Below, in pieces: positions 24,282-31,987 of a stretch of DNA of 64,000 nt. The position numbers were made by a program, and so were the translations under genes. Below the pieces are notes generated by a model. The model worked only from the letters and a program-made list of their open reading frames with translations. It did no database searches and was not told where the DNA came from. This DNA is from Bryobacter sp. Lineage in GTDB: Bacteria > Acidobacteriota > Terriglobia > Bryobacterales > Bryobacteraceae. The stretch's first letter is position 1, and every line of letters starts with the position of its first letter. The DNA is taken from positions 1 to 64,000 of the forward strand of contig JALHNH010000035.1 of NCBI GenBank assembly GCA_022843625.1, written 5' to 3'.

Positions 24282-25313
24282 ATGAAAATCACAACGCTCG
24301 AAACGTTTGATCTTCGAGAACCGGCTAGCGGACGAAGCTACTCGGTTCTCAAAGCAACCAGCGACCAGAATCTGGTCGGCTGGGGCGAAGCTAGCGTGAT
24401 CAGCAAATCATCGCTCGCCCGTGCCCGCTCGGTCGTAGTAGGCCAGGATCCTTCCAGCTACGACGTCCTCACGCGCCGCCTCGCCGGCGACCCCGTCGGC
24501 GCTGCCGTAAACATGGCCATGCTCGACTTATATGGGCAAGAGGCCAAGGCTCCGGTTTTCCAGCTGCTCGGAGGCCCCACCCGCTTCAAGGTTAGAGCCA
24601 TGACTATACTGGCACGACCCGAAGACCGTGAAGCCCTCCAGTCTCAGGGCCACCGCGCTTTCGTCGTCCCCGTGAAACTCCCTCCCGGCATCAACGCCCG
24701 GCCAAGAATCATCGAGCTCATCACGCAGCAATTCCGGTCTCTCCGCGCAGGCGGCGACAATATCGATTTTGTAGCAGACGGTCTCGCCTCTCTACCCTCA
24801 GCGGAAGCGTCAGACCTCGCCGTTGCTCTCGAACCCTTCCACCCCCTCTGGTTTGACCGTCCCACCCGCGAACCAAATAACGAAGTCCTGCAACGCATTG
24901 CCAGCGAATCCACCACAACATTGGGGCTGGGGCACCATCTGGAGGAATTTGGTCCCGTACAAAACTATCTACGAGACGGCGTCTGCGATATCCTCCGCCT
25001 GAGCCTCAACCGCCTTGGCATCACACCCCTGCGCCGGGCAGCCGCAGTAGCCGAACCTTATTACACGGCTATCGCCCCTCATCACACCGGCGGCCCGATT
25101 GCCACGGCAGCCGCCCTCCACCTCGCCGTCAGCCTCCCCAATTTCTTCATCCAGGAAGTCCCCGCCGTGCTCGATCGCGAGACAAGGCAACTCCGCGATG
25201 ACATGGTAGGAGGGCCAATCGAAGCTGTCAAAGACGGTTACTTCACTCTCAACACAAAGCCCGGTCTGGGCATCCGTGTAAACGAATCACTGGTCCGGAG
25301 GATGGCACAATGA
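24282..25313 (+). CDS. Divergent enolase-superfamily (mandelate racemase/MLE-like) protein
   Basis: A 343-residue protein with the capping-domain pattern (VGWGEASVISKSSLARAR, VNMAMLDLYGQEAKAPVFQLLGG) and TIM barrel of the superfamily. Metal ligands are abnormal. The first (Asp in IDFVADGLA) is present. The second position, normally Glu, is Asp in LWFDRPTRE. The third, normally the 'GE' Glu, reads TLGLGHHLEEF with His. The base region is IAPHHTGGP. It may be a non-catalytic or altered member, or may use a different ligand set. It overlaps the next gene by four bases, so the two products are made together and could form a hetero-oligomer. Confidence 0.75.
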   Translation: MKITTLETFDLREPASGRSYSVLKATSDQNLVGWGEASVISKSSLARARSVVVGQDPSSYDVLTRRLAGDPVGAAVNMAMLDLYGQEAKAPVFQLLGGPTRFKVRAMTILARPEDREALQSQGHRAFVVPVKLPPGINARPRIIELITQQFRSLRAGGDNIDFVADGLASLPSAEASDLAVALEPFHPLWFDRPTREPNNEVLQRIASESTTTLGLGHHLEEFGPVQNYLRDGVCDILRLSLNRLGITPLRRAAAVAEPYYTAIAPHHTGGPIATAAALHLAVSLPNFFIQEVPAVLDRETRQLRDDMVGGPIEAVKDGYFTLNTKPGLGIRVNESLVRRMAQ

Positions 25314-26632
25314 ACCCGCTCAATCGTAGAGAATTCTTCAACGTCAATGCAGGCATCGGCTGTGGCTGCAGCTTCTTGCCTCAGGCAACCCAGAACGACC
25401 CCAACCGGGGCCGCGTCGGCCCTCTCGGCGCTGCAGACCTCTTCCCACTGGGATCCAACTTCCGCATCACCGCCATCAAGACATTTGGCGTTACCCTGCC
25501 CACGCCCGAGCAGGCCGATCGTCCTTACGTATTTGTCAAAATCGAAACCAACCAGGGAGTCTACGGTTGGGGTGAAGGCACCCTCGAAGGCAAGGCCGCC
25601 GCGACAATCCACTGCATTGAAGACTTCAAGGAATTCCTGATCGGCGCAGACCCTATGCCGGTCGAGCACCACTGGCAGTCGATGTACGTTCATAGCTTCT
25701 ATCGCGCGGGTCCCGTCATCGGCTCCGCGATCGCTGCCATCGATCAGGCGCTCTGGGATATCCGGGGCAAGATTTTGAACCAGCCCGTCTACAAACTCCT
25801 CGGCGGCCCTTACGATCCTGCCGGCGTGCGAGGTTACTACCACGTACGAGCGAGCACTCCTGCCGAGATGCGCGAGGTGCGAGCCAAGGCAAAGCAATTG
25901 GGCGTAACTGCCATCAAAGGCGGCATCCCCGGCTACTACGAATGGATCGAAACCCACAGCGCAATCTCCCGTGCGGTAAAGCATGTAGAAACGCTCCGCG
26001 CGAACCTGGGCGATGAGATTGACATCGGCATCGACTTCCACGCCAAAACCTCGCCCAGCGTCGCCTCCATCCTGTGCCGCGAAATGGAGCCCCTCCGCCT
26101 CCTTTTCATCGAAGAACCATGCCCTCCAGAAAACGTCAAAGCAATGCAGCGCATTGCCAAACGAACGAAGGTACCGATAGCAACAGGAGAACGTCTGGTT
26201 GCCAGCTACAACTGCCGCGAACTGGTGGAGCTGGGCATCGTCGACATTATCCAGACGGACATCAACCACTGCGGCGGAATTACTGCCTTGTGGAAGATCG
26301 GAGCCCTCTGCGACGCCTCGGGAGTCAAGGTAGCCCCGCACGCCTGCGAAGGCCCAATCGGCGGCATAGCCAGCATCCATGTAGACGCCGCGATGCCAAA
26401 CTTCCTCGTCCAGGAAATCTGCTCAGGCGTCGAGCCTGGAGTGAAGGAAAAAATCTGGGAAGAGTGGTTCGGCTTCCCCGCCATGCGCATGGTGAACGGA
26501 AAGTATCCGCTACCCACAAAACCCGGCCTCGGCTTCGATCTCGACGAAAAGGCAGTGACAAAGTACAAGTTCGAAGGCACCCGCCCCATGGCCAGAGTAT
26601 TCCATTCGGATGGCAGCGTAGCCGCCTGGTAA
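25310..26632 (+). CDS. Enolase-superfamily sugar-acid dehydratase (galactonate dehydratase-like)
   Basis: A 440-residue enzyme expected to dehydrate an aldonic acid. The ligand set is intact: IGIDFHAKTSP (Asp plus catalytic His), LLFIEEPCPPEN, IATGERL, and the second catalytic His in VAPHACEGPIGG, which matches the GalD/DgoD pattern of 'DFH ... EEP ... GER ... PH'. Capping domain: GVYGWGEGTLEGK, AIDQALWDIRGK. The N-terminus NRREFFNVNAGIGCGC resembles a Tat leader, suggesting periplasmic location, which is odd for this family. Substrate specificity cannot be read. Confidence 0.85.
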   Translation: MNPLNRREFFNVNAGIGCGCSFLPQATQNDPNRGRVGPLGAADLFPLGSNFRITAIKTFGVTLPTPEQADRPYVFVKIETNQGVYGWGEGTLEGKAAATIHCIEDFKEFLIGADPMPVEHHWQSMYVHSFYRAGPVIGSAIAAIDQALWDIRGKILNQPVYKLLGGPYDPAGVRGYYHVRASTPAEMREVRAKAKQLGVTAIKGGIPGYYEWIETHSAISRAVKHVETLRANLGDEIDIGIDFHAKTSPSVASILCREMEPLRLLFIEEPCPPENVKAMQRIAKRTKVPIATGERLVASYNCRELVELGIVDIIQTDINHCGGITALWKIGALCDASGVKVAPHACEGPIGGIASIHVDAAMPNFLVQEICSGVEPGVKEKIWEEWFGFPAMRMVNGKYPLPTKPGLGFDLDEKAVTKYKFEGTRPMARVFHSDGSVAAW

Positions 26633-26663
26633 AAGTGTGTGGGGAAGAACTGTCAGAAGGAGA

Positions 26664-26710
26664 TGGTGATCGCGGAAGGAATCGAACCTGCAACCTATTG
26701 ATTAAGAGTC
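26664..26710 (-). tRNA. 3' fragment of tRNA-Lys, attachment-site remnant (attL-like)
   Basis: Forty-seven bases match the 3' part of the two intact tRNA-Lys genes, from CCA through the T arm to the anticodon loop (ending ...attgattaagagtc on the plus strand), with two substitutions in the T stem. The match stops abruptly in the anticodon loop. The bases downstream of its CCA (aaggagatgg) match the downstream flank of tRNA copy 1, so this is the displaced original tRNA 3' end. Not a functional tRNA. Confidence 0.85.
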
Positions 26711-26719
26711 TGAAGTTCG

Positions 26720-26745
26720 GCATTCCACCCTGTATCGTGGAATGC
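26720..26745. repeat. Perfect 9-bp inverted repeat beside the att remnant
   Basis: gcattccac, an 8-base spacer and gtggaatgc form a perfect hairpin ten bases past the tRNA fragment. Three bases later the tRNA anticodon-stem sequence agagtcaat reappears (26750-26758 region). This geometry suggests an integrase core or arm-type binding site flanked by a repeated crossover sequence. Confidence 0.6.
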
Positions 26746-26758
26746 TCTAGAGTCAATA

Positions 26759-26888
26759 AATACGGGCCTTCCGAAAATTCGAGTCTCTTTCCGTATCCCC
26801 TGATTATTTCGCCGTTGGGGTCACGGTAGGGGTCAGAATTGGGGTCAAAATCGAACCGGTCATAATGCGTTCAAATGCCCGAAAATAG
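26759..26888 (+). pseudogene. Integrase C-terminal tail remnant
   Basis: A short open frame whose residues AVGVTVGVRIGVKIEP repeat the last residues of the integrase fragment at 29633-29989 (VGVTVGVKSG). The DNA shares 22 identical bases (26814-26835 and 29942-29963, including ggggtcacggtaggggtca). It is probably the tail of a second, related integrase lost by deletion. Confidence 0.4.
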
Positions 26889-27020
26889 GATCGGGAAAAC
26901 TGCAGTGAGAAGTGCAGCTTCAGCCGGTTTGAGAGCCGATCAATTTGCTGAAGCCGACAAACATTCGGAAAAGAACACAGTTGAATTAAATGGGTTCACC
27001 AGACGCCCAAAAGGCGTGAC
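26889..27020. other. Noncoding DNA of the element's left part
   Basis: With the stretch 27123-27537, this region has no frame with a coding pattern on either strand. The larger gene-free block 26633-27537 holds the tRNA fragment, a hairpin, an integrase tail and repeat copy 1. A strong ribosome-binding site (ggaggt) lies at its right end before the gene at 27538. Confidence 0.5.
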
Positions 27021-27122
27021 GTGCCGTGCCTCTACAGCACTTCACATCACGCCAAATACTTCTTTGAGACTCCAAGGAATGAGCGTGCCGTTTGTCACAC
27101 ACATAGGGTTTGGCACAGCGGC
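27021..27122. repeat. 102-bp dispersed repeat, copy 1
   Basis: Starts gtgccgtgcctctacagcac and contains aatgagcgtgccgttt and ggcac.gcggc. It matches 28348-28449 over the full 102 bases without gaps, at roughly four fifths identity by eye. The two copies are in the same orientation and bracket the gene at 27538-28101. Confidence 0.8.
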
Positions 27123-27537
27123 AAGCTCGAAATCGCCTAGCAGATGGCCGACCACGAGTCAGCTCGAACAACCGGCCTCTATGATCGCCGCAACGATTCA
27201 GTTGCTCTCGATGAGATCGAGCGGATTGCGTACTGATCCCGGTGACTATCACTGGAGAAGGGACGCTGGGCTTCGAAACAGCAAGTGACGCCCTCTAACG
27301 GGCCGGAAACCGGACCTGAATCCTTAGCGTGCAATTGGACTATTGGGGACTGAACTCTAGTTGACTCATTAAATCTCGAGATTACGCAATACAAATTGAG
27401 GCCGTTGTTCGGGCACCCCTTGAACGAGTCCCAATCCTTAGGAGGAATGAACTCTGAAGGACTCGCCGTCGAGTTTCAAGGTGGAAGAGTACGCGCCTCA
27501 AGAAGCAGACACTATGAAATCTATCTCGGAGGTGTGA

Positions 27538-28101
27538 ATGATCAAGAATAAGTTGGCCGACCGCATGCTGTGGGCACAAGACGCGGTGCGGTATGTCAGG
27601 CTAGACTGCGGAGTGTCCGCCAGCAATCGCGGCATCGGCGAACGGGTCGGCGGGCTGCTGACGCTCCGAGGGCTTCGCATCGCATCGCAGCGCGCCGGTT
27701 ATCCAGATGCGCAGGGCATCGACCTTGTCGAAATTGCTGCCAACAGTGCGATCCAGAATGGCATTGGCAACTGCTACGAAATGTCGGCCATCGCGTTTCA
27801 GCGGCTAAAGCCTAGAGCGTTCCGGATTGGCCCGCTGAATTGGTGCTCGGTTAGCGGACATCGCACCGGTCACGGCATCGTCATTCTCGGCCAGCTGCAA
27901 CGTTGGTGCACAGATGTGACCGCAAAGCCGCCAGGGTTAAAGTCACGTCCTGATGGTTCCTGGGCGGTCATGAACACAAATTCCGCAACATGGCCGATTG
28001 ATGCGGTGATTTGTGATCCGTGGGGGAACAAGGCGTATCCAGTATCAGAATGGGATCTAAATGAACCGGGAAGGTACGTCGAAATCTGCGCCACGGCGTG
28101 A
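27538..28101 (+). CDS. Putative papain-like Cys/His/Asp protein (protease, deamidase or transglutaminase type)
   Basis: A 187-residue protein with a strong ribosome-binding site (ggaggt) seven bases before ATG 27538. Three spaced motifs suggest a papain-like triad: Cys in QNGIGNCYEMSAIAF, His in HRTGHGIVILGQ, and Asp in AVICDPWGNKAYP. 'C...H...DPW' occurs in cysteine-protease or deamidase domains of bacterial toxins and effectors, but I cannot name the family. There is no signal peptide or membrane segment. The gene sits between two 102-bp direct repeats inside the tRNA-bounded element, so it is cargo that may have moved as a cassette. No immunity gene is evident beside it. Confidence 0.6.
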   Translation: MIKNKLADRMLWAQDAVRYVRLDCGVSASNRGIGERVGGLLTLRGLRIASQRAGYPDAQGIDLVEIAANSAIQNGIGNCYEMSAIAFQRLKPRAFRIGPLNWCSVSGHRTGHGIVILGQLQRWCTDVTAKPPGLKSRPDGSWAVMNTNSATWPIDAVICDPWGNKAYPVSEWDLNEPGRYVEICATA

Positions 28102-28347
28102 CAGTGGGTAGGCCCGGACGCCACCCGCGACTGGATCCGCATGGGCCTCGAACAAATTCTCCTTCGAAGAATTGTCTGTGTCTAGACTCGTGTCTGTCGT
28201 CCGCTTTCACTGAAGTGAGCAGTCTGAAGACCCCAGGCGATGGCCAAAGGCGAAGCGAGAAAAGGCAATCGCTCTCCTGCTCGAAAGGCGGGAAGCCTTG
28301 AAGACATTTGGCTCCGAACTTTTCGTTAATGCTTGCGCCTTCTTCAC
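28102..28347. other. Gap after the papain-like gene; no gene seen
   Basis: No coding pattern on either strand. Includes ccgcctt/aaggcgg-like short inverted repeats near 28285. With repeat copy 2 and the stretch to 28557, it makes about 450 bases without a gene. Confidence 0.4.
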
Positions 28348-28449
28348 GTGCCGTGCCTCTATGGCACTTCACCTCATGCCATAGCAATCTATGCAACTCC
28401 ACGTAATGAGCGTGCCGTTTTCCGCACACATAGTTTTTGGCACGGCGGC
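28348..28449. repeat. 102-bp dispersed repeat, copy 2
   Basis: Same orientation and length as 27021-27122; begins gtgccgtgcctctatggcac and shares aatgagcgtgccgttt and cacacatag. A much shorter match (cacgtgccgtgcctc) also occurs at about 36910, after the esterase gene, so the element may be scattered in the genome. Confidence 0.8.
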
Positions 28450-28557
28450 GATGCGGAAACCGTTGAGTCCTATTTCTTCCTCGGCCTCGGCGGTGTAAAC
28501 GGGTCCCTTGTACCGGACTTGCCGGTTGTTGGATTAACGTTGCCTTTCGTCGAGTAG

Positions 28558-28962
28558 TTATCCATCTTGGTCCGGTTCTGTTGTGTCGCCGTCCACCTGC
28601 AAAACCATATGCGGAGAGGCATTGACGTAACGATTCTCCAATTTCTCGCCGCCGCTCTCTTCGAATTTCTCGACTCGCGCAACTATTGAGCCAGGGCTTT
28701 CGATTTTGGATTGCTCCTCTGACAGCTCGCGGAATTCCCGCTTCGCCTTGGCGGCCTGCGCTGAAATGAGATCAAGCTCAGTCAAGAGGATCAAGTGCTT
28801 GGTCGATCCCATAAATGGGATGTTCGCCGCCATTTTGATTCTCTTCGAGCGAATAGCTTTATCCATGAACTGAACTTCGGACTTAAACGTTTTCCCGTAA
28901 TCAATGGCCTTCTGTCCCTCTGGATCAATGGCTAGCAGGGTTACGAGGAAAAGCAGATTCAT
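28558..28962 (-). CDS. Small secreted protein of unknown function
   Basis: A 134-residue protein with a short hydrophobic N-terminus (MNLLFLVTLLAIDP) that could be a signal peptide. The centre is charged and helical (AQAAKAKREFRELSEEQSKI, coiled-coil like). I do not recognise a domain. It lies inside the tRNA-bounded element on the opposite strand to the papain-like gene. The coding status rests on length and sensible composition only. Confidence 0.5.
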   Translation of the reverse strand: MNLLFLVTLLAIDPEGQKAIDYGKTFKSEVQFMDKAIRSKRIKMAANIPFMGSTKHLILLTELDLISAQAAKAKREFRELSEEQSKIESPGSIVARVEKFEESGGEKLENRYVNASPHMVLQVDGDTTEPDQDG

Positions 28963-29230
28963 TTCCCAACCACCTTCGCCTTACGCTTTGATGGATAATT
29001 TGCCTGTGTTGCCGATTCCAACATGCTCATGCTCCTAGATCAATTAACTGCTGAAGATACAGTACTCCGAATCCAGAGCTACCCCACTCCTTTCCAGCAC
29101 CCCCCTCCCCATGTGGGGACTTTTGTGTGGACCCCAGGCAACACTTCGCCCCGGTGCACTAACCGCCATGGAGCCGGTAGCGGCCATTGGGCACGGCGGC
29201 ACGCTGGCACGCGCTATTGGCTTATCTCGC

Positions 29231-29653
29231 TCAGATTGGGGACGCCAACGAACGTACCAAATCCTCAAAACTGGTCGATATGCCCTGATTGACGTTGACT
29301 TGTGCCGCGTTGGCAATCCGCATCTCCAGGCCACGATACGCAGCTTCGAGGATGGCTCGCGCCGCTGTCACTCGCGCGGATTCACTCTCGCCACCCTCGG
29401 CAATCTGCACCAGGGCCTCGACCGCTGCAAGGGACGCCGATTGCAGCCGCGCCGTGGTTCGTTCCATAGATTCAAGTCGCGCCGCTCGATACTGTTCCTT
29501 GAAGCCCGGATCGTTCAGCCAGCGCGTCGCTGTGGCTGATGAAATCTTTACCCGCCTTGCCGCCGCCTGAATGCTTGGCTCACTCAACAGAGCGCCAATG
29601 AACTCATCCGCCTTGCGCGTAAACTTCTCGCCGTGTCCCTTAGATTTATTCAC
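29231..29653 (-). CDS. HTH protein resembling a phage terminase small subunit
   Basis: A 140-residue protein. The N-terminal section KFTRKADEFIGALLSEPSIQAAARRVKISSATATRWLNDPGFKEQYRAAR, read in two halves, has the 'i..AA...gis..T..rWl.dp.F...y..ar' pattern of small DNA-binding proteins annotated as terminase small subunits or phBC6A51-type helix-turn-helix proteins in phages and integrative elements. A long helical C-terminus (SARVTAARAILEAAYRGLEMR) follows, as is usual. No large terminase is nearby, so it may be a regulator of the element. Its 5' end overlaps the integrase remnant frame on the other strand. Confidence 0.65.
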   Translation of the reverse strand: MNKSKGHGEKFTRKADEFIGALLSEPSIQAAARRVKISSATATRWLNDPGFKEQYRAARLESMERTTARLQSASLAAVEALVQIAEGGESESARVTAARAILEAAYRGLEMRIANAAQVNVNQGISTSFEDLVRSLASPI

Positions 29654-29989
29654 CTGTTATCTCCTGTGTTCGTCTGCCTACAAATGCACGGCACCCCGCT
29701 CGATAGCCGAAACGTCACCCAACGCTTTCAGGCGATCCTCAAGGCTTTCGGTTTGCCCCGGCACCGCTTTCATGACCTCAGACACAGCGCCGCCACCCTG
29801 CTATTGGTGCAAGGTGTTCACCCTCGGGCAATTGAACAGATTTTGGGATGGGATCAAGGCGTGATGCTGGAACGCTGCACGCATCTGGTGGATGAGATCA
29901 GGATGGACGCTGCCGACAGAATGGATGCCATTCTGAAGCCAGTTGGGGTCACGGTAGGGGTCAAATCGGGAAAAACGTCGGTAAGTTAG
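29633..29989 (+). pseudogene. Tyrosine recombinase (integrase), C-terminal remnant with Tyr-to-Cys change
   Basis: The readable part is the catalytic C-terminus of a phage-type integrase: HGTPLDSRNVTQRFQ, then RFHDLRHSAATLLLVQGVHP (box II H-x-x-R), AIEQILGWDQG, then MLERCTHLVDEIRMDAADRM. In relatives this last motif reads '.eRYtHfvdEmR..AAd.MD', with Tyr as nucleophile; here it is Cys. The N-terminal DNA-binding and core domains are missing. It ends 21 bases before the 3' end of tRNA-Lys copy 2, the usual position of an integrase gene next to its attachment site. Inactive by truncation and by loss of the nucleophile. Confidence 0.85.
29942..29963. repeat. 22-bp direct repeat shared with 26814-26835
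   Basis: Identical 22 bases (contain ggggtcacggtaggggtca) occur near both ends of the element, here in the last codons of the integrase remnant. They are direct repeats about 3.1 kb apart, inside the tRNA boundaries. Confidence 0.8.
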
Positions 29990-30010
29990 TTTGTAACTTG
30001 TTGATTTTAA

Positions 30011-30086
30011 TGGTGATCGCGGTAGGAATCGAACCTACAACCTATTGATTAAGAGTCAATTGCTCTGCCAGTTGAGCTACGCGACC
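30011..30086 (-). tRNA. tRNA-Lys (anticodon CTT), copy 2
   Basis: Identical to the 76-nt tRNA at 19246-19321, with the same cloverleaf and encoded CCA. It starts 19 bases downstream of the stop of the Fe-S reductase gene and may be co-transcribed with it. Its 3' part is also found as the fragment at 26664-26710, so the simplest reading is that an element integrated into the anticodon loop region and supplied a replacement 3' half, leaving this gene intact (attR-like side). Confidence 0.95.
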
Positions 30087-30105
30087 ACGACGTGACGTTC
30101 ATTTG

Positions 30106-31974
30106 TTAATCTACCACGGGAAGCCGCGCCGCCGCTAGTTCCGCAATGTCTTTTAATGCAGGGCTGGGCAGGTCAATCTGCGTCAGCGCCGCCTGAAACA
30201 TCGTCTGGCAAAACGGACAAGCCGCTCCTATCGTCTTGGCCCCGGTCTCAGCCAACTCCCGAGCCCGAGTCTCGTTCACCCGCGTCCCTTTCTCTTCACC
30301 CAAAAACGCTAATCCTCCACCAGCCCCGCAACAAAAACTACGCTCCCGGTTTCGAGGTGCCTCAATCAATTCGCTAGCCGACCCAGCCACAACCTTCCTC
30401 GGCTCATCATAAATATTCTGATACCGCCCCAGATAACAGGGGTCGTGATAAACAATCGATTCCTTCTCTACCGCCGCAGGCAACAGATGCTCATGCCGCG
30501 CCAGAAACTGCGAGTGATGCTCAATCTCCGGCGGCTCCCCAACCTCTTTCCAATCCTGCTGAATCGTCCGCACGCAATGTGGGCAAATCGAAATCAGCTT
30601 GAACTTTTTCCCCTCACCCCGAAACGGCTTCATCGTGTCCAGGTTCTGCTGCGCCAGCTCTCCAAACGCCAGATCATTCCCCAACCGCCGAGCCGCATCC
30701 CCCGTGCACTTCTCCTTCTTCAGCACCCCAAACGTAGCATTCAAATGCCGCATCACTCGCACTAGCGCCTCGACAATCTCACGCCCACGAGCATCCATGC
30801 TCCCCATACACCCAAGCCACAAACAATACTCCTGCGACCCGTCAAATAAGGGCAGGGAAGCGCGAGCCACAAACTTGTCCCGCTCCGCAGCCCCCAGCCC
30901 CAGCGGATTTCCATTCTTCTCCAGATTCCGAAACAACTTCGACCCATACTCGTCTTCCCATTCACCCGTATTCGTAGCCCCGCGACGCAACCCCACAATC
31001 ACCGGCAGATGCTGAATCCCTACCGGACACTGAAACTCACAAGCCCCGCAAGTCGTGCACTGAAACACCGCCTTCTGCGACAAATGAGCCCCAAACAGCG
31101 GCACCTCCGCCTGCGCCCCGTTCTCGTTCAGATAACTCCGCAACCCAAGAATGATCTCCTTCGGGTTCAACTCCTTACCCGTAGTAAACGCCGGACAATG
31201 CTCCGTACACCGCCCGCACTCCACACACGAATAAGCCTGCAAAGCCGAGATCTGCGTGATGTCTTTCCCCGTCACCATTCCAAAGTCTTCATCCCCATCA
31301 AGAGGAGGAATCTGGCTAAATCCATTCCGCGCCGCCAGAATCGCAAACGGGCTTAGCACCAGGTGCAAGTGCTTCGTATGTGGAATCAGCGGCAAAAACG
31401 TAAGCAATGCCAGCGTATGAATCCACCAGTTCACCTCCCCCGCCTGCCCACCCATCCACCAGTCCACCAGGTACGTCACCATCAATACAAAAATCAGCAA
31501 GGCAATAAACCCGCTCTCAATGGAAACCTTCTCCCCCAGCCACCTTGGCCGCACAAGAAACCGGCGCACAAACAACCCCGCGATTCCCACCGCAGTCCCA
31601 AATCCAAACAAAGCCGCAAACGCAAAATAGAACCGCGAAAACGTCCCGTCATGTGACAAAAATCCAATCCCGAACCCTCGGGCAAAATGGTCCATCGTCA
31701 CCAGTCCAAAAGCCAGAAACCCCCAAAACACCAGCGCATGAGCAACCCCCGGCAGCGGCCTTTGCGCAATCACCTTCGATTGCAGCAGCACCTCCCAAAA
31801 GAAAATCCAGAAGCGACGCGGCAAATGCGTCATAGAAAATCCCGGCTCCGGCTTCGAATCACGAATCCTTACCAGAATCGGATAAAGCCGCCAGCAAAAA
31901 CCACCCAGGCTCAAGAGAAGAAGTATTGCGAATATCACCATCGGAAAACTCAAGCTATCACGATGCAAGGCCAA
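30106..31974 (-). CDS. Membrane-bound Fe-S oxidoreductase, heterodisulfide-reductase type (HdrDE/GlcF-like fusion)
   Basis: A 622-residue protein. The N-terminal third has about six helices ([54 protein letters not shown]) like a NarI/HdrE haem subunit. Two 4Fe-4S motifs follow: [15 protein letters not shown] and [14 protein letters not shown]. The C-terminus has two CCG domains: [42 protein letters not shown] and SFCCGAGGG. All cluster cysteines are present. It probably moves electrons between the quinone pool and an electron-transfer partner or thiol substrate. It ends just upstream of tRNA-Lys copy 2. Confidence 0.92.
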   Translation of the reverse strand: MALHRDSLSFPMVIFAILLLLSLGGFCWRLYPILVRIRDSKPEPGFSMTHLPRRFWIFFWEVLLQSKVIAQRPLPGVAHALVFWGFLAFGLVTMDHFARGFGIGFLSHDGTFSRFYFAFAALFGFGTAVGIAGLFVRRFLVRPRWLGEKVSIESGFIALLIFVLMVTYLVDWWMGGQAGEVNWWIHTLALLTFLPLIPHTKHLHLVLSPFAILAARNGFSQIPPLDGDEDFGMVTGKDITQISALQAYSCVECGRCTEHCPAFTTGKELNPKEIILGLRSYLNENGAQAEVPLFGAHLSQKAVFQCTTCGACEFQCPVGIQHLPVIVGLRRGATNTGEWEDEYGSKLFRNLEKNGNPLGLGAAERDKFVARASLPLFDGSQEYCLWLGCMGSMDARGREIVEALVRVMRHLNATFGVLKKEKCTGDAARRLGNDLAFGELAQQNLDTMKPFRGEGKKFKLISICPHCVRTIQQDWKEVGEPPEIEHHSQFLARHEHLLPAAVEKESIVYHDPCYLGRYQNIYDEPRKVVAGSASELIEAPRNRERSFCCGAGGGLAFLGEEKGTRVNETRARELAETGAKTIGAACPFCQTMFQAALTQIDLPSPALKDIAELAAARLPVVD

Positions 31975-31987
31975 CTACACTCAAAGA

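Noticed and set aside
25936-26160. Long antisense frames across TonB, enolase and peptidase genes
   Set aside because: High-GC shadow frames with arginine/serine/proline-rich composition and no motifs.
26664-26710. Third functional tRNA-Lys
   Set aside because: Only the 3' 47 bases are present; acceptor 5' strand, D arm and half of the anticodon arm are missing.
29231-29653. Prophage packaging module
   Set aside because: Only a terminase-small-subunit-like HTH protein is present; no large terminase, portal, capsid or tail genes.
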